A stretch of 42,620 nucleotides of DNA, from assembly GCA_003165075.1 (NCBI GenBank), contig PLSM01000044.1, positions 10,407 through 53,026 of the forward strand, given 5' to 3'. A model generated the notes under the pieces. The model was not told the DNA's origin. It ran no database searches and saw only the letters and a program-made list of their open reading frames with translations. The position numbers were made by a program, and so were the translations under genes. This stretch comes from Acidobacteriaceae bacterium (GTDB lineage: Bacteria > Acidobacteriota > Terriglobia > Terriglobales > Acidobacteriaceae). Below, in pieces: positions 27,106 to 34,763 of the stretch (position 1 is its first letter; the number at the start of each line of letters is the position of its first letter).

Positions 27106-28246
27106 GGGGAATCTCGGTTTCTGCCTGCTCGGTTGGCAAAGGCTCGTCAGGCGCGGCCTCTGCGGTGGTGTCAGCCACCTCAATCTCAGGTGAACTAGCG
27201 CCGGTTGCAGCGACCACCGGCGCGGTGGGTTCGTGAGCGGTTTCCCCGGCTGGTTCGTCCAAAGGCTCTTCGATCGCGTTCTCGTCCAGCTCCGGTTCTG
27301 CCCCGGCGCCATGCTCTTGGCCGGCGTCCGTCTCGCCTGCCGCCTCGTCCAGTTCCATGGTGGCCATTTTTTCGAACTCATCCATCGAGGGCAGCTCAGA
27401 TACGTCATTCAGGCCAAAGCGGAGCAGAAACTCCCGCGTAGTCTTGTAGAGAATGGGGCGGCCTATCACCGGTTTGCGCCCCGCGGTCGTAATCAGCTTG
27501 CGGGCCAGCAGGGAACCAAAGACGCCCGACGAATCCACACCACGAATCTCATTTACTTCCGGCGCAGTCACCGGCTGCTTGTAGGCGATCACAGCCAGCG
27601 TCTCCAGCGCCGGCAAAGACAGTTTCATCGCCGGCTTCAGGCTCTTGATGAAGAGTCTCACCGCGTCGTGGCACTCTGGCTTGGTGGCCATGCGGTAGCC
27701 GCCTGCAATCTCGCGAATCTCCACACCTCGATTGTCGGAGGCATAGTTCGAGATCAGCTCGTCCAGGAGTTGCCGCAGAATTGCCTTGACTTCGCGGTCG
27801 CGTTGGCGGGCTTGGCGTTTGGCCTCGGCTTCGAGGTCTTCGCGAGCTTCAGCCGCTGTTGCAGGCTCCTGCACCTGCTCGGAAGACTCACCCTCCGCGA
27901 CGGCGGGAACAACTTCGACAACCGTTTCATCCTCGGCTTGCGCACCGGCCGCGGCGCATGCCTCTCCCTCAGCCCCAATGGTCTCCACAGGGATGGCCGC
28001 TTCCTGCTCTGGTGCTGCGTAGACCGCTGGGGTCTGCTCCAACCCCAGGTACTCCAACCCCTCAGCCAGCAAGGGGAGCGGCTCGGCAGCCTCCGCCGCG
28101 GCTTCAGCCGCTTGTTCGGCACGTACAGCGGCTTGTTCCACTTTCCACGCTAGGGCATCGGCGGAAAATAGGGCGGCGAGCTGCGTCAAAGTGACAGGCT
28201 CTTCCGCGGCATAAATTACAGCTTCCAGTTTTGCTTTAAGGCTCAT
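27098..28246 (-). CDS. scpB: Segregation and condensation protein B, with large insertion
   Basis: ScpB dimers bind the kleisin ScpA in the SMC condensin. Of 382 residues, the opening MSLKAKLEAVIYAAEEPVTLTQLAALF is the first winged-helix start. It is interrupted at about residue 32 by an Ala/Glu-rich stretch of about 115 residues. The domain resumes at REVKAILRQLLDELISNY, followed by RGVEIREIAGGYRMATKPE, LETLAVIAYKQPVTAPEVNEIRGVDS and GRPILYKTTREFLLRFGL. The last 90 residues are acidic and low-complexity. It overlaps rluB by eight bases. Its partner scpA is 25 kb away on the opposite strand. Confidence 0.92.
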   Translation of the reverse strand: MSLKAKLEAVIYAAEEPVTLTQLAALFSADALAWKVEQAAVRAEQAAEAAAEAAEPLPLLAEGLEYLGLEQTPAVYAAPEQEAAIPVETIGAEGEACAAAGAQAEDETVVEVVPAVAEGESSEQVQEPATAAEAREDLEAEAKRQARQRDREVKAILRQLLDELISNYASDNRGVEIREIAGGYRMATKPECHDAVRLFIKSLKPAMKLSLPALETLAVIAYKQPVTAPEVNEIRGVDSSGVFGSLLARKLITTAGRKPVIGRPILYKTTREFLLRFGLNDVSELPSMDEFEKMATMELDEAAGETDAGQEHGAGAEPELDENAIEEPLDEPAGETAHEPTAPVVAATGASSPEIEVADTTAEAAPDEPLPTEQAETEIPHD

Positions 28247-28566
28247 TCGTCAATCGGTACCTCATGTATGGTACCGGATACGGCGCAGCCTGCGCGCTCG
28301 CCTCGCTCCACAAGCCGAGGCAAACGCATCAAATTCTGGATTCCGAGTAGTTTGAGCAGATAGGCGTGGTCTCAAGCGGCCTGCAGGCGTTCTCTGTCTA
28401 TGCCTGGTCTGCACGTTTCGTCCTGTCTGAGCAGGTTGAGCCCAATGCGGTTGAGGACGGATTGGCCCTGGGCGGTTTGGCGGGCGCCGGGGATTCTCCA
28501 TATCCCTTCTCATATTCAGTTCCCCAAAATGCATGAACCGATAAGGATCCGCCTGCCCTGGGTCTA
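28247..28566. other. Intergenic region upstream of scpB
   Basis: These 320 bases lead from the scpB start to an inverted-repeat element. No gene is convincing: a minus-strand frame at 28262-28684 has no recognisable domain and crosses the inverted repeat. The scpB promoter must be here, but I see no clear boxes. Under the inversion idea, the second breakpoint would fall in this stretch. Confidence 0.4.
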
Positions 28567-28678
28567 TAGCATTTTCGGAATTGGTGTAGAACGAAAGCAC
28601 ACACTCAAGTGGCTTTCCCTTGAGAAGAAGCCGCCTTTCTCGACTCTCACAAAGTCTACGTGTATTCCGAAAATGCTC
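28567..28678. repeat. MITE-like inverted-repeat element flanked by TA
   Basis: Perfect 14-bp inverted arms, AGCATTTTCGGAAT (28568-28581) and ATTCCGAAAATGCT (28664-28677), enclose 82 bases. Further nested complementarity (GTAGA/TCTAC, GAAAG/CTTTC and CTCAAG/CTTGAG at 28604-28609 and 28619-28624) lets the whole element fold into a long imperfect hairpin. TA stands directly outside both ends (28565-28566 and 28679-28680), as left by IS630/mariner-type insertion. It has no coding capacity and ends about 60 bases before the GH172-like gene. Confidence 0.55.
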
Positions 28679-28740
28679 TAACATGCTCTGGTAACCCGTT
28701 CACGAAAGCTGAAGAATTATCGCTCCGAAAGAGGGTCGCG

Positions 28741-30954
28741 ATGAAATCAGTGACTGTTCTGGTTTTTCTCCTTGCTTCGGGGTTTGCGTTTGCGCAGTCG
28801 CCACTGACCGACATGACCGACTCACTAGGTCTGGCACGGCTGAAGGACTATTCAGCAGCCCGCGTTTCGAGCGGCAACAAATATGTGGCCAGCAACGACG
28901 ACAGCAAGCGCATTATGCCGGGCGAGACTCTGGTTATGGCAGACCTGAAGGGGCCCGGCATGGTGACTCACATCTGGCTCACAGTGGCGGACAATGAGTT
29001 CGGTTGGCCCCGTCTGCTGCGCATACGCGTGTACTACGACGGCTACAAGACGCCCAGCGTGGATGCGCCGTTGGGCGACTTCTTTGGCGTGGGGCACGGA
29101 TCAGAGCGCAACCTGAACTCCATCATGGTGCACGACAGCTCATTCGGGCGGGCGCGTAACAGCTATTGGCCCATGCCTTACCGCAAGTCGTGCCGCGTGA
29201 CAGTGACCAACGAAGGGAACCGGCTGGTCCCGATGTTTTACTACCACGTAGACTATCGGAATTATGCTTCGTTGCCCGCGGGCATTGGCTACTTTCACGC
29301 CTACTACCGCCAGGAACGCCCGGCGCGAAAAGGCCACAACTACGAATTCCTGAGCATTAAGGGAACCGGGCATTATGTCGGCACGGTGATGAGCGTGGTG
29401 CAGACGCAGGTCTCATGGTTCGGCGAAGGCGACGACCTGTTCTATGTGGACGGAGCGACCAAGCCTCAGATTCTCGGCACCGGCAGCGAGGACTATTTCA
29501 ACGATGCCTGGGGACTGCGCGATTCGGATGGCCCCTGGACCGGTACGCCTATTGCTGAAGGGGAACGCCTGGGCTCGCGCTTAACCGGCTATCGCTGGCA
29601 TGTTCCCGATCCAATTCCGTTCAAAAGATCGATCTGGGCCGGCATCGAGCACGCGGGATGGACCGCCAACCCTGACGGAACGGTGCGCTCGGGGTTCGAG
29701 GAGAGGCCGGACTTCTTCTCCAGCGTCGCTTTCTGGTACCAGCAAGGCGTAAACGAGGGCCTGCTGGAGCCTCCTTATGGATATGAACGCCTGCCGTTTG
29801 GCAATGCAACACAGCTCGAAGTTCCCACTCTGATCAACGATGTGACCGCGGAGAAGGGGAAGGCCTTGGTGCAGAAGGAGGTTGACTGGGCAAAGGATTT
29901 GCTTTTCCTCGTTGCTGAAGGACCGGGCGCGAGAGTCAATATTCCCGTGGATATCCCTGAAAATGGGCAATACGAGTTGGTCGGATTGATTGCCCAGGCG
30001 CCAGACTACGGCGATTACAAAGCTCTGCTCGACAATCAACCGATGAATCTGGATCCGCGCCAGGCCGCGACTTCGGAGGTTCCATTTCCAGGTCCGGAGG
30101 TGTTTTACAACTATCTGCCGGAAGTCTACGTATCCAAGGACCGAGCATTGGGGATGGCGACGCTGACCAAGGGACGACATACGCTGAGCTTCATTTGCGT
30201 TGGCAAGGATCCGCATTCACTCGGCTATAACTTCGGCATCAATGATGTGGTGATTGAAAAAGTTCAGGATATAGAGGCCAAAGAGCCGGAGTCAGGGAGC
30301 GCGGAATCAGTTCCACGCAAGGTTGCATCCGGCACGGTGTATCGCGGCGAGCCACTCACTTATTACATGGCCAGGACCAATGCAGCCTCAGAAGATGAGA
30401 AGGTAAGTGCGCTGTATGCGGTCGGTCAGTTTGGCGCGGACGCCGCATCGGCAATTCCTAAGCTCGGCGCGGCGCTCGCTGATCCGTCTGCCCGGGTACG
30501 TGCAGCGGCGGCAGCTTCTCTGGCGAAAGTTGACGCTGCAAACGCGTCTGCAGTACCCGCGTTGATCAAGGCGCTCTCTGACTCCAACCCCAGGGTGCGA
30601 AGCCTGGCGGCGGTGGCGCTGCGTCCGATCGGGCCGGGCGCGGCGGCAGCAGTCCCGCAATTGGTCGCGTGTCTGGATGACCCTGTTTCTTACGTTCGAG
30701 CGCCCGCCGCAGATGCATTGGGCGCGATCGGCCCAGCCGCGCGTAATGCCACCGGCCCGCTCTCGAAACGACTCCTGGTGAAAGATGAGCAAGCATTTGT
30801 TTTGCGTAGCGTCGCGTATGCGCTGGGAGACATCGGCCCCGACGCTCGTTCCGCATTGCCGTCACTCGAGGAATCATTGAAGATGGTACGGGTCAGCTAT
30901 GCCGCGCAGTTGGCGATTCTCAAGATCAAGGGCCAACCGGTTCCGAGCTACTGA
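28741..30954 (+). CDS. Secreted DUF2961 (GH172-like) protein fused to HEAT repeats
   Basis: A 737-residue exported protein. It opens with a signal peptide (KSVTVLVFLLASGFAFAQ). Residues about 25-370 match DUF2961/GH172, the double-jelly-roll family that includes difructose-dianhydride-forming enzymes, with GPGMVTHIWLTV, YWPMPYRKSCRVTVTNEG, the acidic active-site segment GTGSEDYFNDAWG (about residues 246-258), and SRLTGYRWHVPDPIPF. A beta-rich linker region follows. From about 552 to the end there are five HEAT/armadillo-type repeats (IPKLGAALADPSARVRAAAAASL and similar). AGAGGG precedes the ATG. The product is probably a fructofuranoside- or arabinofuranoside-active enzyme; the substrate is not readable. 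Confidence 0.82.
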   Translation: MKSVTVLVFLLASGFAFAQSPLTDMTDSLGLARLKDYSAARVSSGNKYVASNDDSKRIMPGETLVMADLKGPGMVTHIWLTVADNEFGWPRLLRIRVYYDGYKTPSVDAPLGDFFGVGHGSERNLNSIMVHDSSFGRARNSYWPMPYRKSCRVTVTNEGNRLVPMFYYHVDYRNYASLPAGIGYFHAYYRQERPARKGHNYEFLSIKGTGHYVGTVMSVVQTQVSWFGEGDDLFYVDGATKPQILGTGSEDYFNDAWGLRDSDGPWTGTPIAEGERLGSRLTGYRWHVPDPIPFKRSIWAGIEHAGWTANPDGTVRSGFEERPDFFSSVAFWYQQGVNEGLLEPPYGYERLPFGNATQLEVPTLINDVTAEKGKALVQKEVDWAKDLLFLVAEGPGARVNIPVDIPENGQYELVGLIAQAPDYGDYKALLDNQPMNLDPRQAATSEVPFPGPEVFYNYLPEVYVSKDRALGMATLTKGRHTLSFICVGKDPHSLGYNFGINDVVIEKVQDIEAKEPESGSAESVPRKVASGTVYRGEPLTYYMARTNAASEDEKVSALYAVGQFGADAASAIPKLGAALADPSARVRAAAAASLAKVDAANASAVPALIKALSDSNPRVRSLAAVALRPIGPGAAAAVPQLVACLDDPVSYVRAPAADALGAIGPAARNATGPLSKRLLVKDEQAFVLRSVAYALGDIGPDARSALPSLEESLKMVRVSYAAQLAILKIKGQPVPSY

Positions 30955-31343
30955 GTGGCGCCTGCGGGCACCGGACTGTTCGCCAGCTTTTCTTTTTGCA
31001 CTTTGGCTGCTTGCAGGATGTCGAGCAGGTGATTCCAGAACGCGGACCCGCCCGAGACCAGGATGCCCGAAATCACCCAACTGAGCCAATCTGCCTTGTT
31101 AAACCAGTCAAAGGGTTTGGCCAACGGGATATTGAGGGGATTCAGGCCACTGAGCGCGGTGACCAACATACCACTGACAATGGCGATCGTCTGGATGGCG
31201 CCACTGTACCGGGCTGCGCTCCAATTGGCGAGCGTGGGGCCCAGCCACTGTTTGACTGTCTCGGTGACGCGTTCTGACGCCACGCTCAACCCAACCATCT
31301 GGGTAAAAAACAGTGTCAATGCACTCGCAGGATCGGTTCCCAT
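30948..31343 (-). CDS. Small holin-like membrane protein
   Basis: A 131-residue protein with hydrophobic segments at about residues 5-25, 46-66 and 84-106, and a charged C-terminus. The stretch SWVISGILVSGGSAFWNHLLDIL resembles the last helix of several small phage-holin-like or bacterial proteins of unknown role. GGAGGGAAC directly precedes the ATG, a strong ribosome binding site that supports reality. Its last codons overlap the GH172-HEAT stop by seven bases in convergent orientation. No endolysin, capsid or integrase gene is near, so a phage origin is not supported beyond likeness. Confidence 0.65.
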   Translation of the reverse strand: MGTDPASALTLFFTQMVGLSVASERVTETVKQWLGPTLANWSAARYSGAIQTIAIVSGMLVTALSGLNPLNIPLAKPFDWFNKADWLSWVISGILVSGGSAFWNHLLDILQAAKVQKEKLANSPVPAGATQ

Positions 31344-31674
31344 GTTCCCTCCACATCACGCACTTTGCGAATTCACCTGGACCCGCTAAGGGATGTGCAG
31401 GGCGACGCTTTCATGGCGAAAATGCCACGCAGCATCTTCGGCTTCGTCGAAACTAATTCGGAAAGTGCATTTGCAGCGTCGAAGCAGGAGGCCCTGTCAA
31501 TTTGCGGGAGCGGGCACAGGCAGCAGATTCTTGACGGGGAGGGGCCTCCTGTCTCCGAGGCGTGGCAAGAAGCCTAACAGATGCAACGATTTGCGCAAGT
31601 TACTTGTACATTATTAGGGAAGTGGTAACGGAGTAACCGCCGCGCGCGGTGGTCCCCAGGGTCGCTCCCGGCGG
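31344..31674. other. Intergenic region holding a large foldable structure
   Basis: No gene is seen in these 331 bases; two overlapping plus-strand frames (31365-31577 and 31393-31617) have no recognisable domain. Most of the region (31423-31567) can fold as nested stems, described as a separate feature. The remainder, 31568-31674, is plain sequence just downstream of the DUF503 gene. Confidence 0.45.
31423..31567. ncRNA. Candidate structured RNA or inverted-repeat element
   Basis: The outer stem is TGCCACGC (31423-31430) with GCGTGGCA (31560-31567), continued after a bulge by CTTCGG (31436-31441) with CCGAGG (31555-31560, sharing its final base with the outer stem). An inner perfect 10-bp stem, CAGGAGGCCC (31485-31494) with GGGCCTCCTG (31542-31551), is extended by GTCAA (31496-31500) with TTGAC (31531-31535). 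Read on the minus strand it lies upstream of the holin-like gene and ends in TTTT. It could be a leader structure, a terminator, a small RNA or a decayed mobile repeat; strand is undecided. Confidence 0.35.
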
Positions 31675-31971
31675 TCAGTTTTCGAGATACTCCCAGAAGC
31701 TGTCGGCCAGATCGGCGCCGTGTTCGTTTGCCATGCGGCGGGTGGCCCGCTCCACCTCTTCGATGAGCCCGTGGAGATAGTCGCGGGATCGCGAGATTGC
31801 CACCACGCCGAGGGTGGCCGACTGCCACACCACGGCCTCATCCAGTTCTGCCACCGATACGTTGAAGCTTTGGCGTAACTGGTCCTTGAGCGAGCGCACC
31901 ACCTGGCGGCGGTCCTTGAGCGACTGGGCGTGCTCAATGCGGAGTTCGAGAGTGAGCTGAGCGACGGGCAT
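31675..31971 (-). CDS. DUF503 (YlxP-like) protein
   Basis: A 98-residue alpha/beta protein. The opening VAQLTLELRIEHAQSLKDRRQVVRSLKDQLRQSFNVSVAELD matches DUF503, where a beta strand is followed by SLKxKR and then NxSVAE. GVVAISRSRDYLHGLIEEVE follows. In Bacillus the homologue YlxP is encoded between infB and rbfA and is linked to ribosome maturation; the biochemical role is unsettled. The ATG at 31971 gives the family's N-terminus; an ATG at 31983 is also possible. Here rbfA lies 23 kb away on the opposite strand. Confidence 0.85.
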   Translation of the reverse strand: MPVAQLTLELRIEHAQSLKDRRQVVRSLKDQLRQSFNVSVAELDEAVVWQSATLGVVAISRSRDYLHGLIEEVERATRRMANEHGADLADSFWEYLEN

Positions 31972-32101
31972 GGCGTCACGCATCTGCTAGCAGAGAGAGC
32001 TTGGTTGGTTGTTCATTCTATCCCCAATCGAGTGCCGGTTTGACAAGAACTTATTGATTCCATGGCCGGAAGGTCAAGAATTCCGGCCGCGGCAGACCAG
32101 C

Positions 32102-32725
32102 TTAGTGCAGCAGCACAAAGGCTACCAGAGTCTCGCCCGCCTCCCCGGGCTCTCCTGCTGGTCCTATTTCATTAAGCAACTGCGCTTCCAACTCGTGCGG
32201 AACAGGCATTTCGCAGGTACCAATCTCGGCATCGCTGGCGCCCTTGAAACAGAGTTCGCAACAGCCCAGGGCATCACCGGAGCCCATGCGGACAGGTGGG
32301 CCGAAGACACGGCAGGTCATGGGTCGCCACTCGTACACGTCACAGAGGCCGGTGGAGGGGTCAAGAGCGGGACATGGCGCATGGTTGGCAAAGTCTTCGA
32401 AGCGCTCCTGATCCTCCTCGGATGTGCCGATGAGTCCGGTGGCCGGATCGCCGGGGAAGGAGGGCAGGTGTTCGTCAAGCCAGGCACAGGCACGCAACTC
32501 GATGACCTCGGCAAGTGCGGGTTGCTGGGCCCGCAGCGTTTGCATTCCAGTGCGCAGGCGCAGGACGTCGAGGGCGTTGATGGCAAAGGCTCCGTGGCAG
32601 CATTGCGTGCAGCCCGGCCGGCACACGAGCCAATCTCCCGAACGCCGCGCCGCCTCGGCAAACGCCGCATCCATAATCTGCACCAGTTTGGTATCGCCCG
32701 CGGGCCGATCCATGAGAACAAGCAT
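32102..32725 (-). CDS. YkgJ-family cysteine-cluster protein
   Basis: A 207-residue protein with the cysteine pattern of the YkgJ/CxxCxxCC family (UPF0153-like). CRPGCTQCCHGAF (about residues 35-47) supplies the first cluster, and CPALDPSTGLCDVYEWRPMTCRVFG (about 118-142) the second. These cysteines probably bind zinc or an iron-sulphur cluster. Additional CC and C residues occur near 155-170. Function in the family is unknown. An in-frame ATG at residue 5 is an alternative start; neither has a strong ribosome binding site. Confidence 0.85.
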   Translation of the reverse strand: MLVLMDRPAGDTKLVQIMDAAFAEAARRSGDWLVCRPGCTQCCHGAFAINALDVLRLRTGMQTLRAQQPALAEVIELRACAWLDEHLPSFPGDPATGLIGTSEEDQERFEDFANHAPCPALDPSTGLCDVYEWRPMTCRVFGPPVRMGSGDALGCCELCFKGASDAEIGTCEMPVPHELEAQLLNEIGPAGEPGEAGETLVAFVLLH

Positions 32726-32824
32726 AGTTCGTAGGCTCGATTGCGTTTGCAGCGCAGCTAAGAATCAGGTTACTTTTTCTTGCTAAGGCAGCAGCATCGC
32801 GCTACCTTCTTGGCGGAGGTCTCC

Positions 32825-33247
32825 ATGGTCGAAGTCCGCAGCACCATTATGCCCACCATGCGCTATCGCGATGCACCGGCGGCAATTGATTGGCTCTGCA
32901 AGGTCTTTGGTTTTGAGCGCCACGCCGTATACGCCAATCCCGATGGAACCATCGCCCACGCCGAGTTGACCCTGGGCGGCGGCATGATCATGCTTGGGTC
33001 CTGCAAAGACGACGCGTATGGACGCGGCTTCACGTCGCCCGACAAGCTGGATGGCAAGGAGACACGAAGCGCCTACATTGTGGTTCCCAATGCCGACGAG
33101 GTGTATGCCCGCGCTCAGGCCGCAAAAGCAGCGATAGCGCGTCCTATCGAAGACATGCCGTATGGCAGCCGCGAGTTCACCGTAAGAGATCCTGAGGGCC
33201 ACTCGTGGAGTGTGGGCACCTATGATCCGTGGGCCGCGCACGGGTAA
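32825..33247 (+). CDS. VOC-family (glyoxalase/bleomycin-resistance-like) protein
   Basis: A 140-residue protein with the paired beta-alpha-beta-beta-beta fold of the vicinal oxygen chelate family. RSTIMPTMRYRDAPAAIDWLCKVFGFERHAVY begins the first half, and ADEVYARAQAAKAAIARPIEDMPYGSREFTVRDPEGHSWSVGTYDP closes the second. The ending FTVRDPEGHSWSVGTY is typical of the PhnB-like/glyoxalase-like subgroup. GGAGG (32815-32819) lies five bases before the ATG, which is better than an upstream start at 32780. Substrate unknown. Confidence 0.88.
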   Translation: MVEVRSTIMPTMRYRDAPAAIDWLCKVFGFERHAVYANPDGTIAHAELTLGGGMIMLGSCKDDAYGRGFTSPDKLDGKETRSAYIVVPNADEVYARAQAAKAAIARPIEDMPYGSREFTVRDPEGHSWSVGTYDPWAAHG

Positions 33248-33258
33248 GAAAAGGCAGC

Positions 33259-34650
33259 TTAGTCGAGATCGAGAATCTTGCCGGGATTCATGCGGTTGCC
33301 GGGGTCGAGGGTGCATTTGAGAGCGCGCATCACCTCAAGGGCCTCGCCATGTTCGGCCTTCAGGTATTTCTTTTTGATGAAGCCGACGCCATGCTCACCG
33401 GTGCAGGTGCCACCTACGGCCAGGGCGCGCTCGACAAGGCGGCCTGCAAAGGCTTCTGCCTCGCCCTTCTGTCCCGGCTCTACCAGGCACTGGACATGGA
33501 AGTTGCCGTCGCCCACGTGGCCCACAATGGTCGCTGGAAAACTGACTCGCTCAAGGTCGGCGCGGGCGGCCACAAGGCACTCAGCCAGCTGCGAAATGGG
33601 CACACAAACATCCGTTGTGAGCAAGTCGGCGCTGGGCTTGATGGCGCGCGTGGCGTAGTAGACATCGTGCCGCGCCTTCCATAGCCGCTCGCGCCCCTCG
33701 GATGTGGTTTGCCAGTCGAATCCCAGGCCGCCGTTTTCCTGGGCAAGCTGCTCTGTCAGGTGCGCCGTCTCATCCACCATGGCCTGGTTCATGCCGTGGA
33801 ACTCCATGAGCAGGGTGGGACGAACAGCCAGCTCCAGTTTGGAGTACCGGTTCACCGCATCCACCTGGCGATCATCCATGAACTCGATGCGGGCGGGGCT
33901 GAGTCCGAGTTGAATGGCTTCAATGACCGTGCGCACTGCCCCTTCGACAGTGGCGAATGCGCATACCGCGACTCCCATAGCCTCAGGCAGTGGGTGCAGT
34001 CGCACCGTGACCTCGGTGATCACTCCCAGCGTACCTTCCGCGCCGACAAAAAGGCGGGTCAGGTCGTAGCCGGCGCTCGATTTGCGTGCCCGAGTGCCGG
34101 TGTGGATGATGCGCCCATCGGCCAGCACCACGGTCAGGCCAAGAACGTTTTCGCGCATGGTGCCGTAGCGAACCGCGGTGGTTCCCGAGGCGCGCGTAGA
34201 AGCCATGCCGCCGATAGTGGCGTCGGCGCCCGGATCGATAAAGAACGTAAGACCGGTGTTGTCGAGGGCCTTGATGAGTTGCAAGCGGCTGACACCCGCC
34301 TCGACCGTGGCGTCCAGATCTTCGGCGCTGATGCGCAACACGTGGTTCATCTGGCTCATGTCCACACAGATGCCGCCGCGGAGAGCGTGCACATGGCCTT
34401 CAAGGGACGTGCCCGCACCAAAGGGCACCACCGGCAGACTGTGGCGCCCGCTCACGCCAAGAACCTGGCTCACTTCCAGAGTGTTGTGAGGAAAGCAGAC
34501 CAGATCGGGCAATCCCGGCGGATGGGTGCTCTCACCGTGACTGTGATGTTCACGCACGGCGAGGCCGGCAGTGACACGCGCCCCAAGGATGGCGTGCAGT
34601 TCAACGAGTGCAGCCTCGATTGCGGCACGGTTTGAGACCTGGGTTGCCAT
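33259..34650 (-). CDS. FAD-linked oxidase, GlcD / D-lactate dehydrogenase type
   Basis: A 463-residue flavoenzyme that oxidises a 2-hydroxy acid such as D-lactate or glycolate. The PCMH-type FAD-binding domain shows VVPFGAGTSLEGH, FIDPGADATIGGMASTRASGTTAVRYG and SSAGYDLTRLFVGAEGTLGVI. The C-terminal GlcD-type domain shows GHVGDGNFHV and CTGEHGVGFIKKKYL, which hold the substrate and metal residues, and PGNRMNPGKI at the end. The ATG at 34650 has AGGAG six bases upstream; a TTG at 34674 is rejected. No GlcE or GlcF gene is adjacent, so it may be a stand-alone D-lactate dehydrogenase. Confidence 0.9.
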   Translation of the reverse strand: MATQVSNRAAIEAALVELHAILGARVTAGLAVREHHSHGESTHPPGLPDLVCFPHNTLEVSQVLGVSGRHSLPVVPFGAGTSLEGHVHALRGGICVDMSQMNHVLRISAEDLDATVEAGVSRLQLIKALDNTGLTFFIDPGADATIGGMASTRASGTTAVRYGTMRENVLGLTVVLADGRIIHTGTRARKSSAGYDLTRLFVGAEGTLGVITEVTVRLHPLPEAMGVAVCAFATVEGAVRTVIEAIQLGLSPARIEFMDDRQVDAVNRYSKLELAVRPTLLMEFHGMNQAMVDETAHLTEQLAQENGGLGFDWQTTSEGRERLWKARHDVYYATRAIKPSADLLTTDVCVPISQLAECLVAARADLERVSFPATIVGHVGDGNFHVQCLVEPGQKGEAEAFAGRLVERALAVGGTCTGEHGVGFIKKKYLKAEHGEALEVMRALKCTLDPGNRMNPGKILDLD

Positions 34651-34704
34651 AGGGCTCCTTGCCTGTGAAGGCAATGATAAACGGGCCGAGGGTGAGGAGG
34701 AAGA

Positions 34705-34734
34705 GTGACCGGGCAGTCGGCGGTGGGATATAGT
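34705..34734 (+). promoter_or_regulatory. Candidate sigma-70-type promoter of the beta-propeller gene
   Basis: GTGACC (34705-34710) and TATAGT (34729-34734) stand 18 bases apart, upstream of the ATG at 34764, between two divergently oriented genes. The -10 box matches five of six consensus bases, while the -35 box is poor. AGAGGAGG follows as ribosome binding site. Confidence 0.35.
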
Positions 34735-34763
34735 CGCGTTGTGCTGTAAGAGGAGGTCTCACC

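Noticed and set aside
28262..28684. Minus-strand frame of 140 codons upstream of scpB
   Set aside because: It crosses the inverted-repeat element, its translation is Arg/Pro-rich without a domain, and it would cover the scpB promoter region.
30948..31674. Possible prophage remnant
   Set aside because: Apart from the weak holin likeness there is no integrase, lysin, capsid or attachment-like repeat, and the neighbours are ordinary metabolic genes.
33700..34640. Long plus-strand frame of 308 codons antisense to the FAD oxidase gene
   Set aside because: The minus-strand gene has clear FAD-oxidase motifs across the whole span; the opposite frame is an expected shadow in high-GC DNA and has no recognisable domain.
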